A stretch of 64,000 nt of DNA, from the NCBI RefSeq assembly GCF_000968015.1, contig NZ_LACH01000008.1, positions 1-64,000 of the forward strand, in the 5' to 3' direction. The DNA is from Pseudomonas fluorescens (lineage in GTDB: Bacteria > Pseudomonadota > Gammaproteobacteria > Pseudomonadales > Pseudomonadaceae). Numbering within the stretch: position 1 is the first letter of the stretch; every line of letters begins with the position of its first letter. Shown here piece after piece: positions 8,565 to 18,099 of this stretch. The notes beneath the pieces were generated by a model, which saw only the letters and a program-made list of their open reading frames with translations, had not been told where the DNA came from and made no database searches. Both the position numbers and the translations under genes were made by a program.

Positions 8565-10676
8565 ATGCAGTTTCTAGACGATAGCCATGGGTGTGCAGGC
8601 TGGAACGGTGAAATGGCCGGACGCATCCGCGCGTTCGACTGGAGCGTGACTGAGCTTGGGAACATGGACACCTGGCCCAGAAGCCTGTGCAGCGCGGTGC
8701 AATTGATGCTCGCGTCGCCACTGCCGATGGTGATGCTGTGGGGCCGCCCCGGTTACATGATCTATAACGACGCTTATTCGAAGTTTGCCGGTGGTCGCCA
8801 TCCTTACCTGTTGGGTTCCCCGGTGGAGCTGGGCTGGCCGGAAGTCGCCGAATTCAATCGGCATGTGGTCGATACCTGCCTGGCCGGCGGCACCTTGTCC
8901 TATCGCAACAAAGTCCTGGAGTTGCTGCGCGACGGGGTTCCCGAAGACGTCTGGCTGGACCTCTATTACAGCCCGGTCGCTGATGACGACGGGAAACCGG
9001 CCGGGGTGATGGCGATGGTGGTCGAGACCACCGAGCATGTGATTTCCGAACGCCGGCGTCAGGCCGCCGAGGACGCCTATCACGCCGACAACGAACGGGT
9101 GCGCCTGGCGCTCAATGCCGGGGCTTTGCTCGGCTCGTTCGTCTGGGACATCAAGGACAATGTGCTCTCCGGCGATGAGCGTTTCGCCCGCACCTTTTCC
9201 TACCCGCCGGAGCAAAACCTGGCCGACCTGCCAATGGACGTCGCCGGAGCACGGATCCATCCCGATGACCTCAGCTGGGTGCAGGAGCAGATCAAGCAAT
9301 CAGTGGAAACCGGCGAACCGTTTAACGCCGAGTATCGGGTCCTGCGCCCGGATGGCAGTTATCTGTGGGTGCTGGCGAGTGGGGGCTGCGAGTTCAATGA
9401 GCAGGGCGAACCGTTCCGTTTTCCCGGGGTGTTGATCGATATCCACGAACGCAAAACCGCCGAAGAATCCCTGCTCAAGTTCACCCGCAATCTGGAGCAA
9501 CGCGTTGCCGACGAAGTCGAAGCGCGGCTGGCCGCTGAAGAACAATTGCGTCAATCGCAGAAACTCGAAGCCATCGGCGGCCTCACCGGCGGCGTGGCCC
9601 ATGACTTCAACAACCTGTTGCAGGTGATCGCCGGCAACCTGCACTTGCTGGCGCGTCATGAACCGGACAACGCCAATGTGCAGCGCCGGGTCAGCGCTTC
9701 GATTGCCGCGGTCGAACGTGGCGCCAAACTGTCTTCGCAATTGCTCGCGTTCGCCCGTCGTCAGCCCTTGTCGCCAGCGGTCTGCGACCTGCGGCAGGTC
9801 TTCGATGGGGTCGGGGAATTGTTGCAGCGGGCGCTGGGGGAAACCATCCAGATAAATGTCACCGCGGCCGAAGCCCTTTGGTATATCTACGTGGACCGCA
9901 ATCAACTGGAAAACGCCATCCTCAATCTGGCGATCAATGCCCGTGACGCCATGAAAGGCGAGGGAACCATTGACCTGAGCGCCGAGAATGTTGCCCTTGA
10001 TCGCAAGTTTTGTGCAGGTAAAGGCATCGTCCCTGGCGACTATGTCTGTGTAGCGGTGGCCGACAAAGGGGTTGGTATGCCGCCGCAAGTACTCGCACAG
10101 GCTTTCGAACCGTTTTTCACCACCAAGGCCGATGGCCAGGGCACGGGGCTGGGGCTGAGCATGGTGTTCGGTTTCGTCAAGCAGAGTGACGGGCATATCG
10201 AGATGTCCAGCGTGGTCGGGCAGGGCACTCGGGTGCAGCTGTATTTCCCGCGCAGCCTGCGCCCGATGCTCAACGAAACGACACATCATGACCCGCAACA
10301 GCGAGGCGGACACGAAACCATTCTGGTGGTCGAGGACAACGAGGCGGTGCGCAGCTCAGCGGTGGAGTTGCTGAGCGAAGAAGGTTATCAAGTGCTGACG
10401 GCGGCCAACGGTGACGCCGCGATGCAGATGTTGCTGGATGGTGCCGTGGTCGAGCTGATTTTCACCGACGTGGTCATGCCCGGCCTGATCAAAAGCTCGG
10501 ACCTTGCCGCCTGGGCCAAGGTGCAGACGCCGCCGGTGGCCGTGCTGTTCACCTCGGGCCACACCCGTGACATGATCTCGCGCAATCACCAACTCAGTCC
10601 CGACACTTACTTGCTGAGCAAACCCTATGGCCCCGAGGCGCTCACCCAAATGGTGCGCACCGTCCTCAACGGCTAA
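8565..10676 (+). CDS. Hybrid sensor histidine kinase / response regulator
   Basis: A 703-residue soluble signalling protein. Order: an N-terminal sensory PAS-like domain (about 30-165), a PAS/PAC domain (about 185-300), a HisKA domain with the phospho-accepting His346 in GGVAHDFNN, a HATPase_c domain with the N box NLAINARDAM and G box GTGLGLSMVFG, and a C-terminal receiver whose acceptor is Asp635 in FTDVVMPG. No membrane segments are seen, so it probably senses a cytoplasmic cue. The start at 8565 matches the family's usual N-terminus; an in-frame ATG at 8460 is an alternative. It is flanked by repeats and appears to be monocistronic. Confidence 0.88.
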   Translation: MQFLDDSHGCAGWNGEMAGRIRAFDWSVTELGNMDTWPRSLCSAVQLMLASPLPMVMLWGRPGYMIYNDAYSKFAGGRHPYLLGSPVELGWPEVAEFNRHVVDTCLAGGTLSYRNKVLELLRDGVPEDVWLDLYYSPVADDDGKPAGVMAMVVETTEHVISERRRQAAEDAYHADNERVRLALNAGALLGSFVWDIKDNVLSGDERFARTFSYPPEQNLADLPMDVAGARIHPDDLSWVQEQIKQSVETGEPFNAEYRVLRPDGSYLWVLASGGCEFNEQGEPFRFPGVLIDIHERKTAEESLLKFTRNLEQRVADEVEARLAAEEQLRQSQKLEAIGGLTGGVAHDFNNLLQVIAGNLHLLARHEPDNANVQRRVSASIAAVERGAKLSSQLLAFARRQPLSPAVCDLRQVFDGVGELLQRALGETIQINVTAAEALWYIYVDRNQLENAILNLAINARDAMKGEGTIDLSAENVALDRKFCAGKGIVPGDYVCVAVADKGVGMPPQVLAQAFEPFFTTKADGQGTGLGLSMVFGFVKQSDGHIEMSSVVGQGTRVQLYFPRSLRPMLNETTHHDPQQRGGHETILVVEDNEAVRSSAVELLSEEGYQVLTAANGDAAMQMLLDGAVVELIFTDVVMPGLIKSSDLAAWAKVQTPPVAVLFTSGHTRDMISRNHQLSPDTYLLSKPYGPEALTQMVRTVLNG

Positions 10677-10687
10677 ACACAAACCCG

Positions 10688-10787
10688 CTGTAGGAGCTGC
10701 CGCAGGCTGCGATCTTTTGATCTTGATCCTGGCAATTTCAAGACCGCCATAAGATCAAAAGATCGCAGCCTGCGGCAGCTCCTACAT
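10688..10787. repeat. REP doublet (GTAGGAGCTGCCGCAGGCTG family)
   Basis: An inverted pair of the GCCGCAGGCTGCGATCTTTTG repeat class fills almost the whole gap between the hybrid kinase and the UvrA-like gene. It would form a strong hairpin on either strand. Confidence 0.9.
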
Positions 10788-10813
10788 TTGTATCGCGATT
10801 CTTAAGGCTGCTC

Positions 10814-13444
10814 ATGACTTCCACACGCACCTCCAACCCTCCCTCCGGCATGGTCAGGGTGCGCGGCGCCCGGGAACACAATCTCAAAAACGTCGATGTC
10901 GACATCCCCCGGGATGCCCTGGTGGTGTTCACTGGCGTGTCCGGCTCAGGGAAATCGTCGCTGGCGTTCTCGACCCTCTATGCCGAAGCGCAACGCCGCT
11001 ATTTCGAATCCGTGGCGCCTTATGCGCGGCGCCTGATCGATCAGGTCGGGGTGCCGGACGTCGACTCCATCGAAGGCTTGCCGCCGGCGGTGGCCCTGCA
11101 ACAACAGCGAGGTACGCCGAGCACGCGCTCTTCGGTGGGCAGCGTAACGACGTTGTCGAGTCTGATCCGCATGCTGTACTCCCGGGCCGGCAGTTATCCG
11201 CCAGGGCAGCCGATGCTGTATGCCGAAGACTTTTCGCCCAACACGCCCCAGGGCGCGTGCGCCGAATGTCATGGGTTGGGGCGGGTGTATGAAGTCACCG
11301 AAGCCCTGATGGTCCCGGACCCGAGCCTGACCATTCGCCAGCGCGCGGTCGCCTCCTGGCCCACCGCCTGGCAGGGACAGAACCTGCGCGACATCCTGGT
11401 GACGATGGGCTACGACGTCGATAAACCCTGGCGCGATCTGCCGAAAAAACTGCGCGACTGGATTCTCTTCACCGAAGAAACACCCACGGTGCCGGTGTAC
11501 GCCGGGCTCACCCCCGAAGAAACCAAAATCGCGCTCAAACGAAACATGGAACCCAGTTACCAGGGCACGTTCACCGGCGCCCGGCGCTACATCCTGCACA
11601 CCTTCAGCCATTCCCAAAGCGCGCTGATGAAGAAGCGCGTTTCGCAATTCATGCTCGGCAGCCCGTGCCCGTTGTGCGACGGCAAACGGCTCAAGCGTGA
11701 GGCGTTGTCGGTGACCTTTGCCGGTTACGACATCGGCGAACTGTCGCAGATGCCGTTGCTGCAAGTGGCCGAAGTCTTGAAACCAGTGGCTGCTCACAGC
11801 TACCTCGAACAGACCGAGGCGGCGGGCGAAGTATTGACGCACGAGCAGACCCGCGAGGCCCGCGAGCAACGAGTGGCCCACGGCGCCAGTGGTCACGCCA
11901 ACGCGCCGGATGTCCGCCACACACCGAATCTGTCAGTGGAGAAACGCCTGGCCGCGCAGCGGATCGCTCAGGACTTGCTGGAACGGGTTAGCACGTTGAC
12001 CGACCTGGGGCTCGGTTACCTGGCGCTGGAACGCAGCACGCCGACGCTGTCGTCCGGCGAGTTGCAGCGTCTGCGCCTGGCGACACAATTGGGTTCGCAG
12101 CTGTTCGGCGTGATCTACGTGCTGGATGAACCGTCAGCCGGATTGCACCCGGCGGATGGCGAAGCATTGTTCGAAGCGCTGCAACGCCTGAAGGCTGCCG
12201 GCAACACCTTGTTTGTGGTCGAACATGACCTGGAAACCATGCGCCGCGCCGACTGGTTGATCGACGTAGGCCCGGCGGCCGGCGAGCATGGCGGCCAGAT
12301 CCTGTACAGCGGACCACCGCCGGGGTTGGCGCAGGTGACGAACTCGCAGACACGCGCTTATCTGTTCGCCGAGCAAGTCACTCAGCCCCAAGCGAGCCGC
12401 AAGGCGAACGATTGGCTACGGCTGGAAGGCATCACCCGTAATAACCTGAACAACCTCAGCGTCGAGTTTCCGCTGGGCTGTTTTACCGCGGTGACGGGCG
12501 TCTCCGGTTCCGGTAAATCGAGCCTGGTCAGTCAGGCGTTGCTGGAACTGGTGGGCGCGCATCTCGGGCGCGCGGCAAGTGAGAGCGAGCCAGAAGCGTT
12601 GAGCCTTGAAGACGACGCACCGCAAATGAGCGGCGGTCAGGTTACGGCGGGGCTGGAATCGATCAAGCGCCTGGTGCAAGTCGATCAGAAACCCATCGGC
12701 CGCACGCCGCGTTCGAACCTGGCGACCTACACCGGGCTGTTCGACAACGTGCGCAAGCTGTACGCCGCCACTCCTGAAGCGCAGGCCGAGGGTTACGACG
12801 CGGGCCAGTTTTCCTTCAACGTCGCCAAGGGCCGTTGCCCGACGTGCGAAGGTGAAGGCTTTGTCAGCGTCGAGTTGCTGTTCATGCCCAGCGTCTATGC
12901 ACCGTGTTCGACCTGCCATGGCGCGCGCTACAACCCCGAGACGCTGGCAATCATCTGGCAAGGGTTGAACATCGCCCAGGTGCTGCAACTGACGGTGGAC
13001 GAAGCGGTTACGGTGTTTGCCGAGCAACCGGGTATTCGCCGCTCGCTGGAGGTGCTGCGCGATATCGGCCTGGGTTACTTGCGCCTCGGCCAGCCGGCGA
13101 CCGAGTTGTCGGGCGGTGAAGCCCAACGGATCAAGCTGGCCACCGAGCTGCAACGCAACCAGCGCGGAGCGACGCTGTATGTGCTCGACGAGCCCACCAC
13201 GGGTTTGCACCCAAGGGATGTCGATCGCTTGCTCGAACAGTTGAATACGCTGGTGACGGCGGGGCATACGGTGATCGTCGTCGAGCATGAAATGCGCGTG
13301 GTGGCGCAGAGTGACTGGGTGATCGACATCGGCCCGGGGGCGGGGGATCAGGGTGGGAAGATTGTCGTCAGTGGCACGCCACAGAAAGTGGCCAACAGCA
13401 AAAAGAGCCGGACGGCACCGTTTTTGGCCAGAACCTTGGTCTAG
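10814..13444 (+). CDS. UvrA-like excinuclease ATPase paralogue (UvrA2 type)
   Basis: An 876-residue double ABC ATPase of the UvrA family, shorter than housekeeping UvrA (about 940). Walker [11 protein letters not shown] occurs twice (residues 40-49 and near 562). Signatures are [12 protein letters not shown] and [12 protein letters not shown], and Walker B segments are [11 protein letters not shown] and [11 protein letters not shown]. Zinc-type cysteine clusters are CAECHG, CPLCDG, and CPTCEG with CSTCHG. Class-II UvrA proteins of this kind often lack the UvrB-binding region and are linked to tolerance of DNA-binding drugs in some bacteria. A linker at about 335-385 before the first signature looks poorly conserved. 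Role in repair or drug tolerance is inferred from family only. Confidence 0.88.
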   Translation: MTSTRTSNPPSGMVRVRGAREHNLKNVDVDIPRDALVVFTGVSGSGKSSLAFSTLYAEAQRRYFESVAPYARRLIDQVGVPDVDSIEGLPPAVALQQQRGTPSTRSSVGSVTTLSSLIRMLYSRAGSYPPGQPMLYAEDFSPNTPQGACAECHGLGRVYEVTEALMVPDPSLTIRQRAVASWPTAWQGQNLRDILVTMGYDVDKPWRDLPKKLRDWILFTEETPTVPVYAGLTPEETKIALKRNMEPSYQGTFTGARRYILHTFSHSQSALMKKRVSQFMLGSPCPLCDGKRLKREALSVTFAGYDIGELSQMPLLQVAEVLKPVAAHSYLEQTEAAGEVLTHEQTREAREQRVAHGASGHANAPDVRHTPNLSVEKRLAAQRIAQDLLERVSTLTDLGLGYLALERSTPTLSSGELQRLRLATQLGSQLFGVIYVLDEPSAGLHPADGEALFEALQRLKAAGNTLFVVEHDLETMRRADWLIDVGPAAGEHGGQILYSGPPPGLAQVTNSQTRAYLFAEQVTQPQASRKANDWLRLEGITRNNLNNLSVEFPLGCFTAVTGVSGSGKSSLVSQALLELVGAHLGRAASESEPEALSLEDDAPQMSGGQVTAGLESIKRLVQVDQKPIGRTPRSNLATYTGLFDNVRKLYAATPEAQAEGYDAGQFSFNVAKGRCPTCEGEGFVSVELLFMPSVYAPCSTCHGARYNPETLAIIWQGLNIAQVLQLTVDEAVTVFAEQPGIRRSLEVLRDIGLGYLRLGQPATELSGGEAQRIKLATELQRNQRGATLYVLDEPTTGLHPRDVDRLLEQLNTLVTAGHTVIVVEHEMRVVAQSDWVIDIGPGAGDQGGKIVVSGTPQKVANSKKSRTAPFLARTLV

Positions 13445-13530
13445 ATCAAAAGATCGCAGCCTTCGGCAGCTCCTACAGGTGTACGCCGATCCTTTGTAGG
13501 AGCTGCCGAAGGCTGCGATCTTTTAATCTT
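13445..13530. repeat. REP doublet (GCCGAAGGCTGCGATC variant)
   Basis: Inverted copies of the GTAGGAGCTGCCGAAGGCTG repeat lie between the convergent UvrA-like and hybrid-kinase genes. They probably act as a bidirectional transcription stop. This variant has CCGAAGG where other copies have CCGCAGG. Confidence 0.9.
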
Positions 13531-15473
13531 TAAGCGCTGTCGAGCGTGCGCCGCACCTTGTCCAGCAGCTCATTGATCTGGAACGGCTTGATCAGCATCT
13601 CCATGCCATCGCCGAGGAACACCTGACGGTTGATCGCGGTTTCGGCATAACCGGTCATGAACAGGATCGGCAGTTTTTCGCGCCAGCCCCGTGCCACATC
13701 GGCCAGCTCGCGGCCGCTCATGCGCGGCAGTCCGACGTCTGTCAGCAGCAGGTCGATGGACTCATCGTTTTGCAGGCGCTCGAGGGCACCTTCGATGTCG
13801 CCCACCTGAGTGCAACGGTAACCGGCATCCGCCAACACTTCGGCCACGAACATGAGCACCGACGGCGTGTCCTCGACGATCAACACATGTTCGCCGGCAC
13901 CCTGAGGATCGACGGTGGCTGGCTCGAGTTCGCCGGCCGTAGGGCTGGAACTGGCCGGCAGCATAATCGTCACTTCGGTGCCGCGCCGGGCGACGCTGCG
14001 GATGTGTGCATCGCCACCCGATTGCCGGGCGAACCCATAGATGGTCGACAAGCCCAGCCCGGTGCCTTGGCCCAGCGGCTTGGTGGTGAAAAACGGGTCG
14101 AACACCTTGTCGATCACGCTGTGTTCGATACCGGTGCCGTCATCGCGCACCGACAACGCGACATATGCGCCATCGGCCAGATTGGGGTCGCCATGGGAGT
14201 AGGCGGCATAGGTGCTGACCCAAATGTTGCCGCCCTGGGGCAAGGCATCGCGAGCGTTGATCACCAGATTGAGCATCGCGCTTTCGAGCTGAAAGGGGTC
14301 GGCCAGGGCAATGGCGGGTTTAGAGGTCAATTCGAGTTTCAGCGCGATGCGCTCGCCGATAGTGCGCACCAGCAATTCTTCAAGGGAACGCACATGCTCG
14401 TTGATATCCACGGGCCGGGTATCGAGTGGCTGTTGGCGCGCGAAGGCGAGCAGGCGATGGGTCAGGGACGCGGCACTCATGGCCGAGTTCAAGGCGGCTT
14501 CGGCGTAAAACTGAACCTTGTCGGTGCGTGAGGCGGCAACCCGTTTCTGGATCAGTTCCAGGCTGGTGATGATGCCGGTCAGCAAGTTATTGAAGTCGTG
14601 GGCGATGCCCCCGGTCAGCTTGCCCAGTGCATCCATTTTCTGCACTTGCAGCAGTTGAGCTTCGGTTCGCGCTCGCTCGGCGACTTCTTTGGCCAACTGG
14701 GTGGTGGCGTCGTCCAGTCGGGCCAGGTGCGAGCGTTCGCGGTGACGGTGTTCAGTGACATCCTCGACAAACACCAGGCTCAGTTCCGGCGTGCGGTACG
14801 GCGAAATCTGCCACTCGGTTTCGCGAACCTCACCGTGGACCCGCATGCTCAGGGTGCCTTTCCAGCGCTCGCCATAGGCCAGACGCAGACGCAGTTCCTC
14901 GATGACGACGTCCTGATCGTCGGCAAAGCACTCGCGCAAGGTGTCCGGGTTGAGGTTGTTCTGAATCAGTTGCGCGAAGGCATGGTTGCATTCATGCACC
15001 TTCAACTCGGCATCCAGCACCGCGATGGGCGCCGAGACATTGACAAAGATTTCCCGAAACCGCGCCTCGCTTTCGCGCAAGGCATTTTCGGTATCACGCA
15101 CCCGCAGCAAGGTGCGCAAGGTCGCGAGCAGTACATCTGGATCTATCGGGTGGATCAGGTAGGCATCGGCACCCGCGTCCAGGCCGGTAATGATGTCGCC
15201 GGTCTGGATCGAGGCCGCCGAGACGTGAATCACCGGCAGCAGGGCCGTGGCGGGTTCGGTGCGCAGTTTGCGCACGATGTCGAAGCCGCTCATGTCTGGC
15301 AGATTGACGTCGAGGATCAGCGCGTCGATCGCCACGCTGTCAATCAGCTCCAGGCCCTCGGTGCCGGTGCCGGCTTCGAGCACTTCATAGCCGTGGCGCT
15401 CCAGGCGTCGGCGCAGGGCGTAGCGCGTGGCGACGTTGTCGTCGACGATCAGCAAACGGATGTCACGCTTCAT
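13530..15473 (-). CDS. Hybrid histidine kinase with N- and C-terminal receiver domains
   Basis: A 647-residue protein. Order: receiver domain (1-120, acceptor Asp55 in LDVNLPD), PAS domain (about 135-245), HisKA with His292 in GGIAHDFNN, HATPase_c with [11 protein letters not shown], and a second receiver near 520-645 with [12 protein letters not shown]. In the first receiver the usual KP near the end is HP (AYLIHPIDP), which may change its phosphorylation chemistry. The start overlaps the upstream kinase gene by 11 bp. As the last gene of the stressosome operon, it is the most likely downstream integrator, but no DNA-binding output is present. Confidence 0.9.
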   Translation of the reverse strand: MKRDIRLLIVDDNVATRYALRRRLERHGYEVLEAGTGTEGLELIDSVAIDALILDVNLPDMSGFDIVRKLRTEPATALLPVIHVSAASIQTGDIITGLDAGADAYLIHPIDPDVLLATLRTLLRVRDTENALRESEARFREIFVNVSAPIAVLDAELKVHECNHAFAQLIQNNLNPDTLRECFADDQDVVIEELRLRLAYGERWKGTLSMRVHGEVRETEWQISPYRTPELSLVFVEDVTEHRHRERSHLARLDDATTQLAKEVAERARTEAQLLQVQKMDALGKLTGGIAHDFNNLLTGIITSLELIQKRVAASRTDKVQFYAEAALNSAMSAASLTHRLLAFARQQPLDTRPVDINEHVRSLEELLVRTIGERIALKLELTSKPAIALADPFQLESAMLNLVINARDALPQGGNIWVSTYAAYSHGDPNLADGAYVALSVRDDGTGIEHSVIDKVFDPFFTTKPLGQGTGLGLSTIYGFARQSGGDAHIRSVARRGTEVTIMLPASSSPTAGELEPATVDPQGAGEHVLIVEDTPSVLMFVAEVLADAGYRCTQVGDIEGALERLQNDESIDLLLTDVGLPRMSGRELADVARGWREKLPILFMTGYAETAINRQVFLGDGMEMLIKPFQINELLDKVRRTLDSA

Positions 15474-16338
15474 CGACGGGCTCCATGGCGATGGCCAGCG
15501 GGATGATCACGAAAAAGGTCGAGCCTGTGCCCGGCGTGCTCTGAACCCCGACGTCGCCACCCAGCAGCTGCGCGAAGCGTTTGCACAAGGACAGTCCGAG
15601 CCCGGTCCCTCGAAGGCGTTTTTGCAACGGTGAGTCGACTTGAGAGAAGTCCTCGAACAATGCGCCATGTAGCTGCGGGGCGATACCTATTCCGGTATCG
15701 CTGACGGCGAAGCGCACTTGGTCGCGGCCCTCCAGCCGGGCCGAGACCCGGACTTCCCCGCGGGTGGTGAACTTCAACGAGTTGGCAATGAAGTTGCGCA
15801 GGATCTGCGCGAGTTTCTTGTCATCGGTGTACAGCTTGGGCAGGCCCACCGGTTCTTCGAAAATCAGGTCCACGGCGCTGGCGTCGACAATCGGTCGAAA
15901 CATGCCACGCAGGGCGGCGAACAGGTCGAGCATGTCGAACCAGGCGGGTGAAATGGTGATGCGCCCGGCTTCGATTTTCGCCAGGTCCAGCAGGTCGTCG
16001 ACCATGTCGCTCAACTCGCGCGCGGCACCGCTGACGAAGGCTACCTGTTTATGCTGCTCGGGGCTCAAGGGCCCGTCGAGTTCATCGGTCAGCAGGCCGG
16101 TGATGCTCAGAATCGAGCCCAGTGGCGTGCGGAATTCATGGCTCATGTACGACAGAAAACGGCTTTTGAGGTCCGAGGCCTGACGCAACTGTTCAGCCTG
16201 GGTGTCGAGCTCGGCGTACAGCGCCAGAACGCCCTGGTTGGTCTCATCCAGTTCTTCGCGCAAGGCACAGGCTTCGGCCTGCAACTGCGCAACCAGCGCC
16301 GCTTGCTCGTCAATCTGACTCATGGGTGACTCAGCCAT
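15463..16338 (-). CDS. Sensor histidine kinase, stressosome-linked
   Basis: A 291-residue soluble kinase. An N-terminal coiled coil (about 10-45, ALREELDETNQGVLALYAEL) precedes HisKA with YMSHEFRTPLGS. HATPase_c follows, with NFIANSLKF, DTGIGIAP and GTGLGLSLCKRF. The start at 16338 overlaps the stop of the phosphatase gene by 8 bp; ATG 16323 is an alternative. The coiled coil resembles signalling-helix linkers that pair with partner proteins. In this operon it probably passes a phosphoryl signal to the overlapping hybrid kinase gene product. Confidence 0.88.
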   Translation of the reverse strand: MAESPMSQIDEQAALVAQLQAEACALREELDETNQGVLALYAELDTQAEQLRQASDLKSRFLSYMSHEFRTPLGSILSITGLLTDELDGPLSPEQHKQVAFVSGAARELSDMVDDLLDLAKIEAGRITISPAWFDMLDLFAALRGMFRPIVDASAVDLIFEEPVGLPKLYTDDKKLAQILRNFIANSLKFTTRGEVRVSARLEGRDQVRFAVSDTGIGIAPQLHGALFEDFSQVDSPLQKRLRGTGLGLSLCKRFAQLLGGDVGVQSTPGTGSTFFVIIPLAIAMEPVDEA

Positions 16339-17341
16339 GGACGGCCTCCAGAGCAATGACCAATACCGTGACATCGTCCCGTCCACGGCAGAAATCGCGG
16401 TGCAGAATGGCGGCAATCACGGCGGGATGGCGGTGCACCAGGCCGGGGTAATCTTGCAGGTTCCAACGGGACTGCAGGCCGTCGCTGTACATGATCAACA
16501 AATGTCCGTTCACTTGAGCATAGTCAAAGGGTTGCGCCTTTCGGTATTGGCCGCCGACGATGCCGGGGTGGGAAGCCAGGCCGCGGGATTTGTCGGGTGC
16601 GATCAGGCAGGCACCAATGTTGCCGATCCCGACGAATTTCAGCTGGTCACCGTCGAACTGCGCGATCGCCAGCGCACCTCCGCGGGTGCCGATCATGGCT
16701 TGATGAATGTCCTCAAGCAACAGCATGGGTGAGGCGAAAGGCGACAGGGCGAAAGTCTTCTCACCGGCGCGGGCGGCACGTTCGGCTTCTTCGCCATGCC
16801 CCAGGCCGTCGATCACCAAGGCGCTGATGCGTGTCCCGTCGAATGCCAGGTGCCAGACATCGCCGCAGGCAGGATCGTTGTGCAGCGAGTGCTGGCTGAT
16901 GCCGACTCGCCGGTCCGGGGCCTTGTCGCTGCGCGGATACAGCCGCGTCAGCAGCACGGCACCCCGTGAGTCGGCATAGACGTCGAACACTTCAGTCTGG
17001 CGCGACACGGCTCCAAGCCCGATGCCCTGGGTGCCGCCGGTGGAAAAGCCGTCGGTCAGGCATGCCTGCAAATCAAAGCCTTGAGCGCGGTCGACTGCGA
17101 GCATTTCAATCCCCGCGCCTGACGCTCGGGGCACGATCCGAAGGTGCAGTTCCCCCCGGGCGGCGTGCTTGAGAATGTTGCTGGCCAGCTCGGTAGCCAC
17201 CAGCGCCACGCGTCCGGCATCGGTGGCGTCGAAGCCATGTTCTTCTGCAAGTTTCTGCGCCGTGCGCCGTGCATGGCCGACTTGGCTGCTGTCTTCGATG
17301 GGCAGCACTTGCGTCATTGAACCCGCCATATTCATGTCCAT
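16331..17341 (-). CDS. RsbT-like HATPase fused to SpoIIE/PP2C phosphatase domain
   Basis: A 336-residue two-domain protein. The first half is an anti-sigma-type ATP-binding domain with the N box ELASNILKHA and G-box region GTQGIGLGAVSR (residues 25-135). The second half is an RsbX/SpoIIE-type PP2C domain with VIDGLGHGEEA, GNIGACL, YSDGLQSRW and GRDDVTVLV, which hold the metal-binding aspartates. In stressosome systems RsbX dephosphorylates RsbR and RsbS to reset the complex; here it carries its own kinase-like domain. The gene overlaps rsbT by 10 bp; a second ATG lies at 17335. Confidence 0.88.
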   Translation of the reverse strand: MDMNMAGSMTQVLPIEDSSQVGHARRTAQKLAEEHGFDATDAGRVALVATELASNILKHAARGELHLRIVPRASGAGIEMLAVDRAQGFDLQACLTDGFSTGGTQGIGLGAVSRQTEVFDVYADSRGAVLLTRLYPRSDKAPDRRVGISQHSLHNDPACGDVWHLAFDGTRISALVIDGLGHGEEAERAARAGEKTFALSPFASPMLLLEDIHQAMIGTRGGALAIAQFDGDQLKFVGIGNIGACLIAPDKSRGLASHPGIVGGQYRKAQPFDYAQVNGHLLIMYSDGLQSRWNLQDYPGLVHRHPAVIAAILHRDFCRGRDDVTVLVIALEAVHG

Positions 17342-17736
17342 CGGGTGATCGTGATGCGAGTGCCTTTGCCTGGCGCGGTCTCGAGTTCGAACTCTTCCAC
17401 TAGCCGCTTGGCGCCGGTCAGGCCCAGCCCCAGGCCGTTGCCGGAGGTCCAGCCGTCGGTCATCGCCAGTTTGACGTCGGCAATGCCCGGTCCTTCGTCG
17501 CGGAAGGTCAGGCGCAAACCGGTGCGTGCGTTGTCGTCGAGGATCTGCCAGTCCATGTCACCACCACCGCCATAGACCATGGTGTTGCGCGCCAGCTCAC
17601 TGACCGCCGTCACCAGTTTGGTCAGGTCGATCAGGCGCATGCCGCACTCGGTGGCCAGCTTGCGCGCCGTCTGCCGAGCCAGCACCACGTCCTGCTCGAT
17701 GTGAATCGGGTGAGTGCCGCTGCTGCGCACGGTCAT
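17332..17736 (-). CDS. rsbT: Stressosome switch kinase RsbT
   Basis: A 134-residue GHKL-type serine/threonine kinase. The N box is ELARNTMVYGGGG, and the nucleotide-binding motifs are DEGPGIAD and GNGLGLGLTGAKRLVEEFE, typical of RsbT. In Bacillus, RsbT phosphorylates RsbR and RsbS in the stressosome and is released to activate a partner. It overlaps rsbS by 4 bp (ATGA), supporting production in matched amounts. No RsbU-type partner other than the neighbouring SpoIIE fusion is visible. Confidence 0.92.
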   Translation of the reverse strand: MTVRSSGTHPIHIEQDVVLARQTARKLATECGMRLIDLTKLVTAVSELARNTMVYGGGGDMDWQILDDNARTGLRLTFRDEGPGIADVKLAMTDGWTSGNGLGLGLTGAKRLVEEFELETAPGKGTRITITRWT

Positions 17737-18095
17737 TGCTCGCGTACTCGTTCCTGTAACAGTTTCATGCCGCGCTCGACATTCAGCGCGGTGCTGACGC
17801 CGGGCAGGGTCAGGCCAAGCTCAACCAGGGTAATGGCAACGGCTGGTTGCATGCCGACCAGCACGGTCTGGGCATCCATGATTTTCGACAGCCCGGAGAT
17901 GGTGCCGATCATCCGGCCAATGAACGAGTCGACCATGTCCAGCGCAGAGATATCGATCAGCACGCCGTGGGCCGACGTCTTGCTGATGCGCTCGGACAGG
18001 TCGTCCTGAAGGGTCAGGGCCAACTGGTCATGCATGTCGACCTGGATCGTCACCAGCAGGAAGTCGCCCATTTGCAAAATCGGAATGCGCTCCAT
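17733..18095 (-). CDS. rsbS: Stressosome scaffold RsbS (STAS domain)
   Basis: A 120-residue single STAS-domain protein. The segment ALDMVDSFIGRMIG holds Ser57, matching the serine that RsbT phosphorylates in Bacillus RsbS. It should assemble with RsbR into the stressosome core and sequester RsbT until phosphorylated. It lies 4 bp after rsbR and overlaps rsbT. Family call is firm from length, motif and context. Confidence 0.92.
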   Translation of the reverse strand: MERIPILQMGDFLLVTIQVDMHDQLALTLQDDLSERISKTSAHGVLIDISALDMVDSFIGRMIGTISGLSKIMDAQTVLVGMQPAVAITLVELGLTLPGVSTALNVERGMKLLQERVREQ

Positions 18096-18099
18096 CGGC

